Shown: in pieces, positions 24,801 to 39,000 of the stretch
How the letters are laid out: the number at the start of each line of letters is the position of its first letter
How positions within the stretch are numbered: position 1 is the first letter of the stretch
NCBI GenBank assembly: GCA_013076295.1
Contig: RQOL01000855.1
Location: 558,001-622,000 of the forward strand
Origin: Sanderia malayensis
Lineage: Eukaryota > Cnidaria > Scyphozoa > Semaeostomeae > Pelagiidae
DNA length: 64,000 nt
Reading direction: 5' to 3'
Notes under the pieces: model-generated
The model's database searches: none
What the model was told of the DNA's origin: nothing
Seen by the model: only the letters and a program-made list of their open reading frames with translations
Made by a program: the position numbers and the translations under genes

Positions 24801-25835
24801 GGCGTGGAAGTAAGATCAAATACTGCATAATAAACAATAGATTTTAGGATGTTCCGCATTAAATTAAAGAATCTTCCGTGCCACGTTATGACAAACTGGC
24901 AGTTCATCCAGGGTGATGTAGATGTTTACATGGATTCCACCCTGGCAAAAAAGTCACAGCCAAAGCAATATCCTTCAAGCAGTTGATGATATAATTAAGG
25001 CTTGTCTCCTAAAAGCTCTCATTTGCCTATATTGATATTTACCTTTTTGTATTTCTAACAATAGGGAAATACATAAAGATATTTACCTCTAGAAGTAAGT
25101 GATAGCTGATACAAGGTAGGAAAATGGTGTCTTGTAAAGCTAGTGTTTATGTTAGTGGCTTATTAAATTGACATAACAAAAACTATTGCTTAATAACAAG
25201 GGCATCTGTGCATAACACCACAGCACAGCATTTCAGTAATTGCCATATTGAGTTGAGTGAGAGAAATTCGGTTCATTCAGCAAACAAATATCTACTCAGT
25301 CAAAATTAGCATTTTCATTTACATAAACGTTTCACAGATGCTTTGAAAGTTTTTGCTGTTGGCTCTCTGTTCTGTACTAGACTCTTGAGTCTTGATACGC
25401 CCAAATAATGCCTGAAAGCTGCAAACTAGCCAGGTGTGAAAATTTGGAGTCTGGCCAAAAGCCTATCCCAAAGCGAAACAAAACAAAACACGATGGGGAC
25501 ACAAAGATCGTTTTGGTTTTTCACACAATTGTTCAGTATCAACACCAATAAATTTATAATCTCGTCTAAATTAATCGTACCTTGCAGAGTTCTTTCCACA
25601 ATGCTCCATTACCAAGGCATTCTGAATGTAGACGACGGCTTGTTTCGCTCAAATTCAAAAGAGTTTTCGCCGACAAAAATCGAAAAATTAGGCCCAAAAC
25701 TTCGGGACTTAGCGTTGCAAGTGTAATTCTTTGTAGTGACACGCTTTCTGTTGTACAAATTTCACCACATATATTGTTATCCATAGATAAGAGGCGTTTG
25801 CGTCTTCTGGATTCCATAGTAGCGGCACGAGCCAT
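21888..25835 (-). CDS. F-box protein of unrecognised family
   Basis: Five exons: 25835-25581, 24628-24409, 24008-23685, 23336-23027 and 22671-21888. All are GT-AG, phases agree, total 1893 nt (630 aa). The first exon encodes an F-box near residues 35-80 (LSPEVLGLIFRFLS...SRRLH...LWKELC), which should bind SKP1 and make this an SCF substrate receptor. The C-terminal 550 residues match no domain I know. Distinct strings are FTGMLPDWMFTWCIMCNGPP, RLWGLLDEELPRVEHNGTRR and YIHGKLHRFGRKQLKEYM. The last 110 residues are basic, Ser/Thr-rich and end in a His-rich stretch. A longer frame upstream of 24008 is intronic: only the acceptor at 24009 gives correct phase. It is convergent with the F-box/LRR gene and divergent from the TMED gene, 867 bp away. 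Confidence 0.8.
24728..24951. mobile_element. MITE-like inverted repeat in F-box gene intron 1
   Basis: The left end contains GTGGAATCCATGTAAC and the right end GTTTACATGGATTCCACCCTGG, inverted and about 220 bp apart. No clean target duplication was found. The frame inside it has no recognisable product. Confidence 0.45.
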
Positions 25836-25999
25836 AATTTACTTAAATTATATACAAATTTCTAACCATGGTTGGCATAAAAACTTCGCTCACATTTCAC
25901 TTCTCCCTCCGCTTTCCGCAACGCAAAACTGCTGGACATCACATTATACAGGGACACAATGTAATGAGTCTTCCCAAAACATCAGCTGTTTCTTTTCAT

Positions 26000-26702
26000 C
26001 AACTTCACTACCCCAAGAGATATGATATAAGTTAATTGGCATATTGGCATATGTAGACCGTGATAAAACAAATATAGGGTGATTAAACCATATCACAGAC
26101 AAAGGATAGATTGTCATATTATGTTAAACGTGGAATGTTGTGAATTTTGTTCGAGATAACTGGGAATTTCTTTTCACAGAAAAAATTCTTTTCGACATGA
26201 CAGTATTTTGAGATAACGGAGTTTCAGATGACAAACGTATGCATGATTCCTTGAATTTCTTGACCTCATGCAAATGCCATGCTATTTCTTGTCCAAGAAA
26301 ATGATAAAAGTTCCGTAAAATATACGGGTTCGGTTATTGTTTTGATTTTTGCTAGAGTTTTTTGTCACGTGCCACAATGAAAGGATAGAATCAGAAAAGT
26401 GTTATTCCGTTATCTCTTAACTTTTTATACTCTATTATTATACTTCTATTTGATTACTAAGAAGTTTTAACGTGATTGAAATTGAAAAATATTAAGTTGC
26501 CAACATTGTTTCAGCAAAGAACATTTTCGACCTTGCTGTCGAAGCCTCGCGTAAACATGAGTTGGCGAAACGTCGAATTCTTGACGAAACAGTATGATGA
26601 TGCGCAATGTGTGTGAGATTTTCTTCACATTCATCATATCTTGAAAGACTCCACTCTGTATTGGCTTTTTGTCTTGATTATTTACCGTAGTAGACCTCAA
26701 CC
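26000..26702. other. intergenic region between divergent F-box and TMED genes
   Basis: No gene is recognised. Positions 26150-26230 contain GAGATAAC motifs resembling the TTCGAA/GAGATA-type short repeats found elsewhere in the window. The region presumably holds both promoters, but no clear TATA box or motif cluster was seen. Confidence 0.4.
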
Positions 26703-28342
26703 ATGAAGCATTACCTATTTGGAAGATTATTGAAGACTTGTATTTTACTTTTAATCTGTATAATTCTAATTAACGATATCGTCAATTGCCTTGAGGATGG
26801 AACCACTTTCATAGTTAGGCCAAGCCGCGTTGATTGCTTTCATAGAGATGTAAAGAAAGGAACTACTATTGATTTCGAAATGGAAGTAAGTTGATTCCAG
26901 CTATTGTATAGCACATAGCTTCATTCATTTTAGAGACGAATGTAGCTTTATATTGTCGTTTGAATCCGCTACGTTGCAATGCAATGAAATGAATGCTATG
27001 GTAGTGCAATGGTATTGTCCAATGACAATGACGTCATTAGAATAATTGTCATCTCATGTATGGGTGCAGTTGACACAAAGTGTGATTGTACCTGAAATGT
27101 GTGAGTCCATTGTGATGAAGTCTTAAGTTTTAAGGAAGTGGGCTCCCTTCAAACGGTAATTTATATTATGTGCCAAATGTGTGACAAATCTGATATCTCA
27201 ACATGATTCTGAATCGCCTCACAATTTTATCCTGTAAATCAGTACAAACAGGCACATGCCAATAATGAGCTCATCATTGTCTTGTCAATATTTGAAAAGC
27301 CTATTTAAGAAACTTTATTGACTCATCAACAGCTCATTCTATAAAACCAATGTTAGATTTGAAGATGCTGATGATAAACTTGTTTTATTGTTGGTCTGTC
27401 GGTCCCATCGCTGGCACATATAAATTTACGCTAAGAAGCTGTAGAGATTTTTTTGGTGCTAAAATTTATACGAAATTGATCCCTAGATTTGAAGCTTTGG
27501 TTGCCATGCCCTGAGTTGAATAACTTTCCAAAAAATCATGCGTGCAAAATATTATTATTGTATTATTCAGGTGATGAAAGGTGGTGATCTTAAACTTTCG
27601 TACAGAATCAAGTCACCATCTGGAGCTATAATTGCTGAAGAATTAGAAGCAACTTCTGTTGAAAAAGATATAGAGGCCCCAGAAGATGGAACCTATGATT
27701 TTTGTTTTGATAACAGCAATAGTATGGTAACAGAGAAGGTTGTTTATTTCGACCTTGGAGTTTACGATGAAAATCAAGATATGTACAATGAACTGGAAGG
27801 AAAGTTAAAGGCAGATAATGAAACAGACAAAGAAACATACACAGAAATTGTGGTAACATTTTGTTTTAAATTATTATCTACAATGTTTCTGTAAAAGTGG
27901 CACTTGCATTACTCAGCCATCTCTGGATTTTAGGATTCCTCTACTTTATTTGGTTAGGTATTAAATCCTCAGGGTATCTGAAGGCATTTTGAACCTGCAA
28001 TTGTTGCAAGCTGCAAATTCATTTCATAGCACTTGAGTTGGCCAGCCCTGTTAACAACAGGCTGCGAATAATTGTTTTCATAAGTGGCTCTTATTTGTAA
28101 ACTGAACCTAAGCGAAGTTTTTATTTCCACAGAGAGTGACAGAATTGATAAGAAAGCGCATTGACACGGTAAGCAATTATCAAGGCATCTACCGTGCCCA
28201 AACAGGCAGGCATCAGTATTTGATTGAGAGCAACATGGCACGTGTCACATGGTTCTCATTTGCATCCTGTTTCATCATGATCGCCGTAGGTGTACTGCAA
28301 GTGATTCTTGTCAGGAATTTATTTGCAGAAAAAAGAAGATAA
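26703..28342 (+). CDS. p24 family cargo receptor (TMED, gamma-like)
   Basis: Three exons: 26703-26885, 27571-27852 and 28133-28342, total 675 nt (224 aa), the usual p24 length. p24 proteins cycle between ER and Golgi in COPI/COPII vesicles and select cargo such as GPI-anchored proteins. In order there is a signal peptide (about 1-30), a lumenal GOLD domain with the conserved cysteine pair (VDCFHRD and YDFCFDN), a helical stalk after residue 130, a transmembrane segment (about 193-215) and a short cytosolic tail NLFAEKRR with the expected Phe and dibasic sorting signals. The motif CFDNSNS...EKVVYFD resembles the TMED1/3/5/7 (gamma) class. The start is the first ATG, just before the signal peptide. 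The subclass call is less sure than the family. Confidence 0.95.
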
Positions 28343-30073
28343 TAGTAAGGTTTTATTCTTGCATCTTTACATTATACCAAATTTTAACTGTGACATTTTT
28401 TAGGACATTTTTCATGTACTTACAATGAACTAAAGCAATTGAGAATTGTACATTTGACCAAATGACCAACAAGTATGGAAACTGCAAAATTCTCATTTGG
28501 TCAATATTGATGTTTATTTTTGATTATCATGAGAGGTTTTGTTTATTATGAAATTTTTTAATCCCCTTGGTTTTTAAAGCAATTGATATGTATAACAAGT
28601 TTTTTGAAAATTCGATTTATGATAAGTTATTGAGACAAATTCCAAGAATTCTGCCACTCTGGATGGCCAGTTTTAAAAGGTTTTTCTTGTTTATGTTCAC
28701 GCAATTTATGTCAGCACAGAACGCGACGGGAGCGATAAGTGCGAGGAGCAATGTCTACAGAGCGATAATGACGACTGATAGAAATCTATTTATTTTTGAA
28801 TAATTTACACAGCCAGCTATTTACATTACGTACAGTGCTTGTTAGTGTGTCAGTAACAACTGGGAAACGAAAAGAAAATATGAAAGTTGGAAAATAACAG
28901 CAAAATTAATGGAATAACATAAGTATGCAGGAGTGGGGTGTGAACAAGCGGGGCTAGGAGGGTTGGGGTGTGGGGTGAAGCAAACTTGCACATCCGCTCG
29001 TCAAGAATAAACAGGTAGATCAGGTAAAGCATTTAATTCATCAATATGTCAAATACACGCTTTTTATTTTATGAGGAACTTACCTCGAGCCCTGGTACTA
29101 AAAGTTCCTTAAATTTTCTATTGTTTTCTATTGTTGAAGGAAACAATGGAAAAAAGGAATTCATTGTAGTTTACCAGAAATCCTAGTTTTAGGTTCCTTA
29201 TAAGCTGGTTCCTTATGTAAAAAATAACGTGTATACGAAGACTTGGATGAGTTGGAAGTTTTGCTATCTGTGTTAGAAAGATTTGCTCAAAATGGAGAAA
29301 TTGTTAGTTTTATTCATTGACCCGTCCCTTAGATTGCTAACTTGCCCAGCTTGCTTGAATTGTCTTAGCTGTAAATATTTACCTGCTTTTCTGGTGATCT
29401 AAACATAGTTTTAATGCCATTTTGTTTTTCTTTAATCTACAACACTTTCAGCCCGTTACTATACAATTCTTTTCACTATTGTAACTATATAATATAATGG
29501 AAAGGAATTAACTGTGAGTGCTGTGAGGAATGCTGGAGGTATGTTTATGTGTGAATTGCATTTTTATTCATGTAACACAATGAATTTTATTTCAGAGAAC
29601 GCAATTTTGCCTTGTCAAGTTTTGTCTTCTAATGTTTATCTACGTGGCTAGGCTTAGTATTAACGCACAACATACTCGAACAACTTTTCTTCAAGCTAAT
29701 TGCGAATTGTACTTGGGTGCTTTAAGTAACAATCGGAATATAATAGCATTTCTGTGACTAGAACACCGGGTTATTTTCTTCATTGAATGCAATTCAACAC
29801 TGGAATCTTTCGAGAGAGGTTTGTCATGATCAGTTGCGCTTAAACTTGGTAGATTTAAAATATAATAAATATAAATTTTAGATTTAAACTCAATAGATTA
29901 AAAAGGTTTTTTCCCATTTAACCTCTATTTTGCTTTGTCACTACACCCAAATTTTGAAATTCATCTCACTTACCTCAATGCAGTGATACCATTTTATCTG
30001 TGCATTTTATCATTTTGTTAATCTCACAGGTGTAAAGGACTTTTGTATTTGAAGCAACATCGCTAAGCATAAA
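28343..30073. other. intergenic region between TMED and the 1616-aa gene
   Basis: TMED 3' UTR and spacer. Apart from the short element at 29056-29231, no coding frame, RNA gene or promoter motif could be supported. AATAAA occurs near 29006. Confidence 0.4.
29056..29231. mobile_element. MITE, GGAAC family, copy 3 (TA-flanked)
   Basis: The left end is CACGCTTTTTATTTTATGAGG and the right end ACATAAGGAACC inverted with CGTG at the edge. TA lies on both sides (29054-29055 and 29232-29233). It shares ends and internal TTCCTTAA/AAGGAAC motifs with the two copies in ASCC2 introns. Confidence 0.65.
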
Positions 30074-33000
30074 ATGGCATTTGTTACTTGCACAATAGCT
30101 ATCATCTTTATTTTATGCGTCAACCAACTTGAAGTTGATGCTTATAAACGCAGTGGTAAGTTGAAGCTGACATTTTTTATTTGTTTTCTTGCAGTTTTCT
30201 AGCCTCTTTAATGTCCTGAAATGTTGCATTATTGCATCAAATGTTCTAATGTTGTTTATAATCATTTACAGTTTTGGATCTTCCGGACCTCAGCATTCTG
30301 AGTACATCGGATCCGGGTGTGACGAAGTACCAAGTTTCAGGCTGTGAAATTAGTCTATCACAGGACGGCTGTAAAATCGCATTTGCACCGGTAGAAAAGT
30401 CATGCAAATCCGGGCTCTCTCTCAGTCAGATAGTCAAGCGGTTCTTTCCCAACTTGGACATCAAAAAGTTGAGCAGCGGTATGGTGACTCCTAGCATATT
30501 CAAAATCGAAAAATTCAGTTTGAACAAGTGCGAAGGAGAAATCGACTTCACTGCCACTGCTAACGAACCGTTCGAAGTCATACCGGACCGGCTGACAATA
30601 TCGCAGGGTAAACTCACCATCGGGTTCAATTTCAAAGCGTCCGGATTCGACATGACGTCATTCAGCATCTTGATTGACGGCATACTGACGGTTGGTGCGC
30701 AAACTCTGAAAATGTCGGTGAATAAGACGAAGAAAAGCGACGAGTTTCATTTCTCAGCCGAAGGCGAGCGAATATCGCTGTCTGCGTTTGCCAAGCTATT
30801 CACTAAGAAGGATCTAGCCAAGAAGATGGGCGCATCTGGGACGAAGAAGATCGAGTCACTAATCAGTGCGTACATTGATAAGCCGAAGATAATCGGATTA
30901 CGTGACAAAGATGGAATGTTTGAGTTTGTCGTGAAGGGAAGCATTCGCGATTTGAGTGTCATGGACAAAGCAGAGTTATTTTTGATCATACAAAAACCGG
31001 TTGATGGTAGAACGGCTGTGGCTGTCGTCCTTCAATTCAAGGGAATCTCTCCAACAGAGATCGTGTCATTGATGACGGGTAAAGATTTGTCAAAACTTCC
31101 CTTGGTGAAGGATGTCGCTTTGAATTTTGTACTCGAACTCGCCACCAATACAATTGAGTCTGTTCGCGATGTAAGCATGAACAAGGTACTCGTGAAGTAT
31201 ATTAGTAACGGTCGCACAGTATGCAAGGGCGTAAAGATCAAAGTTGAGTTACCAATACACGAGATCGTGAGAAGTGTCAACAAACACATGGTTGGAAAAG
31301 TGCCCGAATCGATCTTCGTGTCGATTTTCTTCTCCAGTTCTACTGTCGAGTTCGTGTTTCCTGACGACTTTAAGACGAACTTGCTCAACATCCTCATCGC
31401 GTTGACGCCCGCTATTCCGAAGTTCTTGCCGAAGAGCGTGTTCAAAAACGGCCCGCCGAAAGTGGACATCAACCGTTTCACGGTGGACGTAAAAACTGGC
31501 ACGGTGGATTTGTCCGTTGTTGCGCCGGATCCGATTGTAATCGGGAATGATTTGGTGACGATTTCGAACGCAACGTTGGAGCTCAAGCACGATAAGACAC
31601 CCGATTCGCCGTGGGAGTTCAAGGTATCCGCCGAACAGCAAATTCCCGGTGGACCATCGTTGAATATTCTCGTAGAGAAGAGAGGCAAGAGTAACTACCT
31701 GTTCTCGGCAGATGTCAAATCGCTGACAACCGAGGCCTTGGTAAAAAAATTTGGTGCCACACTGTTCCCGACCAAGAGTTTGGAAGAATTGAAATTCTTC
31801 AATTTTGGAATACGCAATTTGAATATGCAAGGTGCTATTGATAAGAAAATTTCACTCAGGTTTGCTATCTTGTTTTTGTCCTTTAAACTTTTGTCGTACT
31901 CTCACTAATGATGCTAGATCATGCTTGGATCAAAGGTCGTGCGACCATTGAATGACCCTTGGCCTGTAACCTTCAGCTCTTGCTTGCTGCTAGATGTTCT
32001 GATTCCATTTTTGCATTTGTACAGGATTTCAGGCAACCCAGTTCTTTTCGATTGGGAGGGTGCAAAGCTCGAAGGTTTCATGTTTGGCGACGCAAAGAAA
32101 AGCATGGCACTTGGCATTTCTCTTGCCAGCATTCGTATGGATGAAATAATCATGAAATTGTTCAATAAAAAGTTGAAAAATACTTGGCTCACCGAAGTCA
32201 ATGTTGGTAAGTCATTCATATAGCCGTGTTAACATATCGCAATGGCGGCGATGTTAAGATCATGATGGTTTAGTTTATACATGGCTGTATGTGAGATATG
32301 TATCACGTAAATGCATGTTTGATTTTATAGCTGAGTTAGCAGTAGCATTTACTGACGTATTCTTTATCAAATTGAAGGGTTGACATTGTCAAATGTCGAT
32401 GCTGGGAAAGACAAGAATATTGCGTTTACACTGCCGGAACTTAAAAACATGGCCATCAAAAAAGGTTTGGAACTGTACTCTCTGATCATTTTTAATTTTA
32501 ACCATGCGTCCATTTATATCTCTGGAAAGTATATATTGTCATGCGCTGTGCTTGTGTGGCAATTGAGTTTCAGAAGCGAGGTTGTTTTGTTAGTACGGGG
32601 GTAGGTGACTTAACTACCTCTACCCAGCAACCATACCCTGTCAACATTACATGCAAAAGACCTACAGTTGATCCACAATGCGTTCACTATTGAAAAATGA
32701 AACTGATCGATTTCTTGAATACTTTTCTTGTTTGACTTGAATTTTGAATGCTTCATACTTGGTCATGGAGAACTCGAGCTATCGTTAACTTTTGTAAAGT
32801 TGTTATTTTCCTTGATGCGAGACTTATCAGCTGTACCTTAACCAAGTATATTTTTTGTAGGAGCTATGTTTAGCACCGTTTTAACTCTGCCAAGAAACTG
32901 CAAGGGTGATGCCCTTTGCAATCAGGCGAAGGCAATGCTCGACAAGGATACCAGGTTCATCCTCGAAGGAGAAGTACGGTCAACTGGTATGGAACTGAAA

Positions 33001-36000
33001 GCTTCATACAAGGGAAACATGAAAATTCACGGCACACTCGAATTGAGCGATGTTAAATTTGTGATCAGTGTTGGAAAGGAAACCACAGTTTATTTTGAAG
33101 TTGTCATGAAGATGACTGAACCGAAGATAGTTTTTAAGGGTATGTTTTTGTTGTTCTGAAGTTTTTTAACGTTTTTATGTTTTTTTGGGGGTCGGTTATA
33201 AATAAGTTAAGAATGATTTCAGACTTCAAGTGGAAAATTTATAAGAATATCGAGCCTCGGGTAAAAAATTATTATTTTTGTAAAAAGGAAACTGGGCACT
33301 GGTACTGCTTTTAAGTTTGCTGTTAAACTGTTTTGTATGTCTATTTTTGAGTTTTCTGTCATTACAACATTAAGGAAGCTAGTGTTTGTGCGTTTCAACA
33401 TAACCATATAGATGACAATATAACAGGCAACGTCAGTTGTGATGGTGTTAGCAACGTTGCCTATGTATGATATTTACTATTTTGCATAGGAAAACTTGGA
33501 ATTGGAGCCACGGGAGAGGTAGAGCTGAAGTTGACAATGGATAACATGTGGGAGAAACCGTTTGGTCTTGAATACCTTGCATTTGGTAATTTGATTCTCT
33601 CAGTCGGCATACAACCTGGTGCGCCTGTACCAATTTTAGGTGAGTTTCTTTATTCATTCCCTTTGTCTCTCCACTTTCCACATCATCCCTTAGCTTTACT
33701 CGCTTTCTTCACTGTTTTTTCTTTATTTACATCGCTTACCCAGGCGCCATTGTTTTTTGTGTCTATCCTGTTTTTGCTTTCTTTACTTTAGCTGCACTGA
33801 TTCCTACCATTCTTTTGCTTCGCTTTGACCTCTTTACTCTGCTTACTTTTTTTACACTGTTTACTCGAACTGTTTACTTTTACTACTCTTGTTATTCTCC
33901 TTTCCCTCGTTATATTTTCTTTAATTTTTTCACTCTGTTTGTCTTTTTTACTCTTTTTTCTTTTTACATTTTAGCCTTTTTATATTTTTCATTCTTCATT
34001 CTATTTAATCTCAGTGCTCTTCTTGGTTAAATTTATTTTTTATATTTTATTCTGCATACTGTTAGAAATCGGAGGTGAGGTTCATTTCGGCAAGATCAAC
34101 AGTGGCAAGGAAATCAAAGCACAGGCATATCTTGGCCTCAACCCAACCAACCCTTTGAAGAACTACTTCTACACAAACATCAACAAACTGTCAGCCGAAA
34201 CGATTGCCCGCGCATTCGAATACGACTTGAAGTTGCCAAGAGTGCTTGCAGAAAGCGGCTTCCCTGAAGGCGTCATTGCATCTTTTACCACGAATCCAGC
34301 AGGTGAATTACAATAATACAATCTTTACATCAATAGAAATAGTATAAAATCAGCTTTATTGAAAACAGACACCCTCGGTATTTGAGTCTCAGCTTTACTG
34401 AACAATTTTAGAATTCTATTTAATGGTGAGCACATTTGAACATATCTGTACTACAGACAATTAGCATCGCCTAGGAGGTTCTAAAGCCGTTGTAATTGCA
34501 GATATAATGGACACAAATGCTTCTTCCAAGGTTTTATTGTGTCAATGCTTTATACAGAGGCTACATCAATGAAATGAAGATGAACTATATTCTCTTGGCT
34601 GTAATTGCATATAACGTCATAGCGGATACGCCTCTTGGCGGATAGCAAAACTAATTTTTTCATACAATGAGGATTTCCCGGTAGTGGAATTCTGACTTGA
34701 TAACTGTTGCGTTAATTGTGAGTGCCCGCCAAGCTGTCTTGCCTGCAGAGGAAGCAAATACATTTATATTGCAGTTGCATATCTGAAATTGAATTAACTT
34801 TCATTCATAGGTAAGACTTTCGATCATCTTGGAACAAAAATCAACCCTGGATTTTCTCTCAAGGGACTTATCAACATTCTTGGCTTCAAACTGCGTTGCA
34901 ACATTCTCATCAACTTCAGAAAGGAGATTATGCTTGAGGTGGCATTCTCACCCATCAAGATAGCCAACGGTTTGATTGCTCTACAGCGCACGAAACAAGA
35001 CGAAGAGAACGGACCAAAGTTGTATGCAAAACTTACAGTCAATTCAGTCCATGTGAAGCTGCAAGCATTCGCAACTTTACTCGGTATAAGCGCTTCAGTC
35101 GATATCCACATAGCCGATGATTACATGAAGTTCCACACGTATGGTAACCTGTTTAACCTGTTTGCCGCGAATTTGACCGTGCAGGCCGGATACAAGAAGC
35201 TGGAGGAGGCTGATTTTCTCGTAAGTTGACAACTGATAAGCACTTTACCCTGAGTCTTTCGTGTTGGCTCTTTCGGAGCATTCATTAATTTACTTTGAAG
35301 AAATGTACAGAATCGTTCGCATTCACTTTAGAATTTCGATTTTAGTGGATTTATTGTCATCATGACAATCTCTTTCCACACAGCTCTATTTTGCATTGCT
35401 GTTCCTAGACCCCTAATGCCTTAACCCAAAACCTCGTGCTGCTCTATCAGGGAGGTCGATCTTGTGACTTACGTTACCATTCGAATCTGGAATTTCAAGC
35501 ATAGACGGGACTATGTTACTTGTCTGATGAACGCTTCTTTAAAATTTTAAGCAGTTAATAAATGCTGTCTAAACTTGGAGACTTCTCATAAGAATATGCT
35601 ATTAAATGTCAATGGCTCTTATATCAGGTAGCAAGTTGCATTTCAACACCTATCGGCAACATCCAAGACAAGGTGGGAAGCAGTTTGGAGGATGCCGCTG
35701 ATAAGGCGAGCAAAGCTGTGAAGGAGGGTGAAAAGAAGGTGGAAAACTCCACTAGTCTCTACGACAAAGCACGTTCTAAGCTGGTCAAATGGGAAGACAG
35801 AGTGAAAGAACACGAAAACGAGATCAGAGAGGCCTGCGACAAGGTTCAAAAGATGAAGGACGAGTTGGATGATCCATGCCTGGATAAATGTGGCGAAGGT
35901 ATTTTTTGTTGTCAGGGACAAAGGGGCCGGGATGGACCATGGACACATGCACGCCCGATTATGTCAGAATACAGTGGCTTATATTTCAAAACGTCTCCTC

Positions 36001-39000
36001 CTTGCCCATAGGCGTAGACTTTGGGGGGGCTCGGGGGCTCAAGCCCCTCCTGGGTCCTTCTCAGGGGGGGCGCAGCCCCCCCTGAGAAATTAACGGTCCA
36101 TTCAATCATTTAGCTGTTGCTGTATCCGTTAGATGTTGCTTTGGGAAGTAGAAATTTCTCACTAACTTTCACAACTCAGATCTTTGAGATAACAAACACC
36201 CTGTTGTTAGCCGACACCGGAATTTCTATTATAAATTATAAGAGTGTCTCAAGTTGTACAGCAGAAAGATCATTCTCAGGCTTAAGGCAATTAAAAAGTT
36301 ACCTGAGATCAAAAATGTCTCAAGAGCGACTGAACGCCGTTGCGATTATGAACGTTCACAAAGATGACGTTATGCATTTTTCGACCGATGAACTTATGAA
36401 TTCTTTTGTAAATAAAAATACTCTTAGAAAGAATACGTTTTGGGTACCCAAGTAGAAAGGTTACTGCTTAAACTGATATTACTTTTTTTTTGTTTCCCGT
36501 ATCATAAGAAACCCAGAATGAAGTTTCCAAAAAAATTCCACTTGAGCCCCCCCTGGAGAAAATATAACTCTACGCCTATGTCCTTGCCTCTGTGCTTCGT
36601 CCATACCTCTCCCCCTTTCAAACTTTGAAATAATTGCGACTTCCCAGTGTGTGTGCTTTATTGCTGAGTGCAATTATATTGATGATGGACATGTATTAAA
36701 GTGAAATGAACTGCTTAGAAAGATAGGCATCTTAGTAATATTGACATTTAAGGGTAGAAGTCTGTGATAGATAGATAGCTGGCTAATTCGATTAGAAATT
36801 AACCGATATCTGTCGAACTCTATGCCAGAGAAGGTTCACTTTGGATGGGGAATTTCGTTCTTGGTATTTTGTCCCGAAAAACGGAAAGTATTGCAGTAAA
36901 TTATCTTTTTGTTAACGATGACTTTAGAGCTTTATCAGCGTATTTGTCTTTAGTTTGCATTGGTGGAGCCTATTGGAAGAAGAAATGCACAAAGATTCTT
37001 GGCAAATGGCTGGGTTGCTCGAAGTGGAACAAATGCAAACACAAGGTTCCCGACACCATTTGCATTGCAAAGTGCAAGGGGAAAAAAGTCATTAAAAAAG
37101 TGACAGGTGTGGCAAAACAGGCCGGCATTGAGGTACGAACTGTTTCTTTTTTGCAACAGTGAATCCCCATTTTACGGCGGCCTCGTTATCACAGTCACTC
37201 TTTTTGGCAGTTAACGAGTCTCCACCGACGTTTTGATGCTACTATTTGTGCAACTGAACACTGACTACTTATTACATTATTTATTAAGGTCTAAGCTATG
37301 AAGCATCCTTTTGAATCTATTGACGTTGTTATTGTTGATGATGGTGATGATTATGATAACTAGTTGCAACAATTTGACCAAAAGCAGAGAGAAATTAGCT
37401 TCTCATACATAAGGATCTTCTGGTAATTTTGAATATTAGATTATTTACTTGAATATTCTTGGTGTGACCTTTGCTGTGTCTGTCATTCGCCGATGTCTAT
37501 AATCAATATAAAAGCTATTAATGATGAGTGTGATTTAATCAATTGGATATTTCTTCTACCATATGTTCCACTATATGTCAACATCATCAGCGCTTTAAAA
37601 CGTGACGTTTATCACAAGTAGCCACCGAGTTTAAAAATTCCCAGATTTACTACCGGTTTGGTGGATTTTGCAGCTGAATACAGGGATGAAAGGGATATCC
37701 TCTTCCTATTTCTGATGCTAGAGCCATGCCGATTCGTAAATAAATCAGCTTTTATATTTTTATTTGTCTTTTAGGTTATGCTTGGAATATTGAGTAAACT
37801 GAAGAAGGTGATGCGATTTGCTCAGAAGTTCGTGGAGAAATCCCGCACCTTGATCGACCTCGCCGAAAAAGGATTGAACGCGATCAGACAAGCAGTTGAG
37901 GTTGGCACGGAGATTGGTCGGGCAATCGCAAACTACACAGTCAATGGCCTCGTTAATATTCACCATCTTTGCTTCAATACGTCACTGGAGAAAGCGTCCA
38001 GCTCTTGTTTTGGCATCAATGTCAATGCGACGTTCTTTGGACGAAAACGCGTGGAATTCCAAGCAGACACGTGTATGGACGTGAGTTTCATCCAATCGAT
38101 GGCCAAAGTGATTAAGAATAAACTGTTCCCGGGTGTACAATTCATCAAGAAGGGTTTGGAGAAGGCCAAGTCGGTGTTTTTTGACATGGAAGGCCAACGG
38201 GACGAGCTTGAGAAGGACATTGAGAAGGAAGAGGCAGAAGATATCGAAGCAGGATCAGGTGATATGACTGAAGATGACGAAGGCTATGATGAAGATGATG
38301 ATGATGATGATGATGATGGAAAGCGAAGTGGTGTAACTTCGAATGAAGATGAACGATATTTCAAGTCAGTTGCGTTTGGGGATCTCCCCAGGGTGACGTT
38401 GCTGGACGATGATACAGTGAAAGCGTTTGAAGAGCATTCCCCTTGGAAGATGATTCAAAGTGATCAGTTGTTTGAAGAAGACTTGAGCGAAGATGATTAC
38501 GACATGGGATCTTCGTCAGGAAGTGGTGAAAAGGAGAATCTCATCCTGCAGACTAGAGGTATGTCCAAGTTCTATTCTTGTATTGCGCCAAATGATATTA
38601 CGAGATTCTCATGACTTGATCAAGCTGAGAACACATGGCTTATACAGATGGGTAACTGCTTCATTGCTCTTGGAAAGTGACGAACATCTTTTTCTATGAT
38701 ATTTTATGTTCTACTCTCTTTGCTTTCATTCCGCATCGCAAACTGTAACCTCTTTGTTAGTTTGTACGAGGAACAGATAATAATGTCTCATTTATTAGAG
38801 GAGTCAGGTCTTCAACTATAACTCCGTTGCTTGCTCTTGCAGTTTGAAAACTTTCATTCATTCTGTTGTTTTATTTATTAGATTTCTCCTCCACCTTGAA
38901 AGAGCGGGACGGGTGTCACTTGGTGCGAAGTGCCCTGGCTGAACTGCGACCACTTGTAACAGCATTGCACTCATTTCACGAGAATCTGCACAATCAAAGA

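Noticed and set aside
31032..31830. Two long minus-strand ORFs of 218 and 193 aa
   Set aside because: Shadows of the 1588-bp coding exon of the 1616-aa gene.
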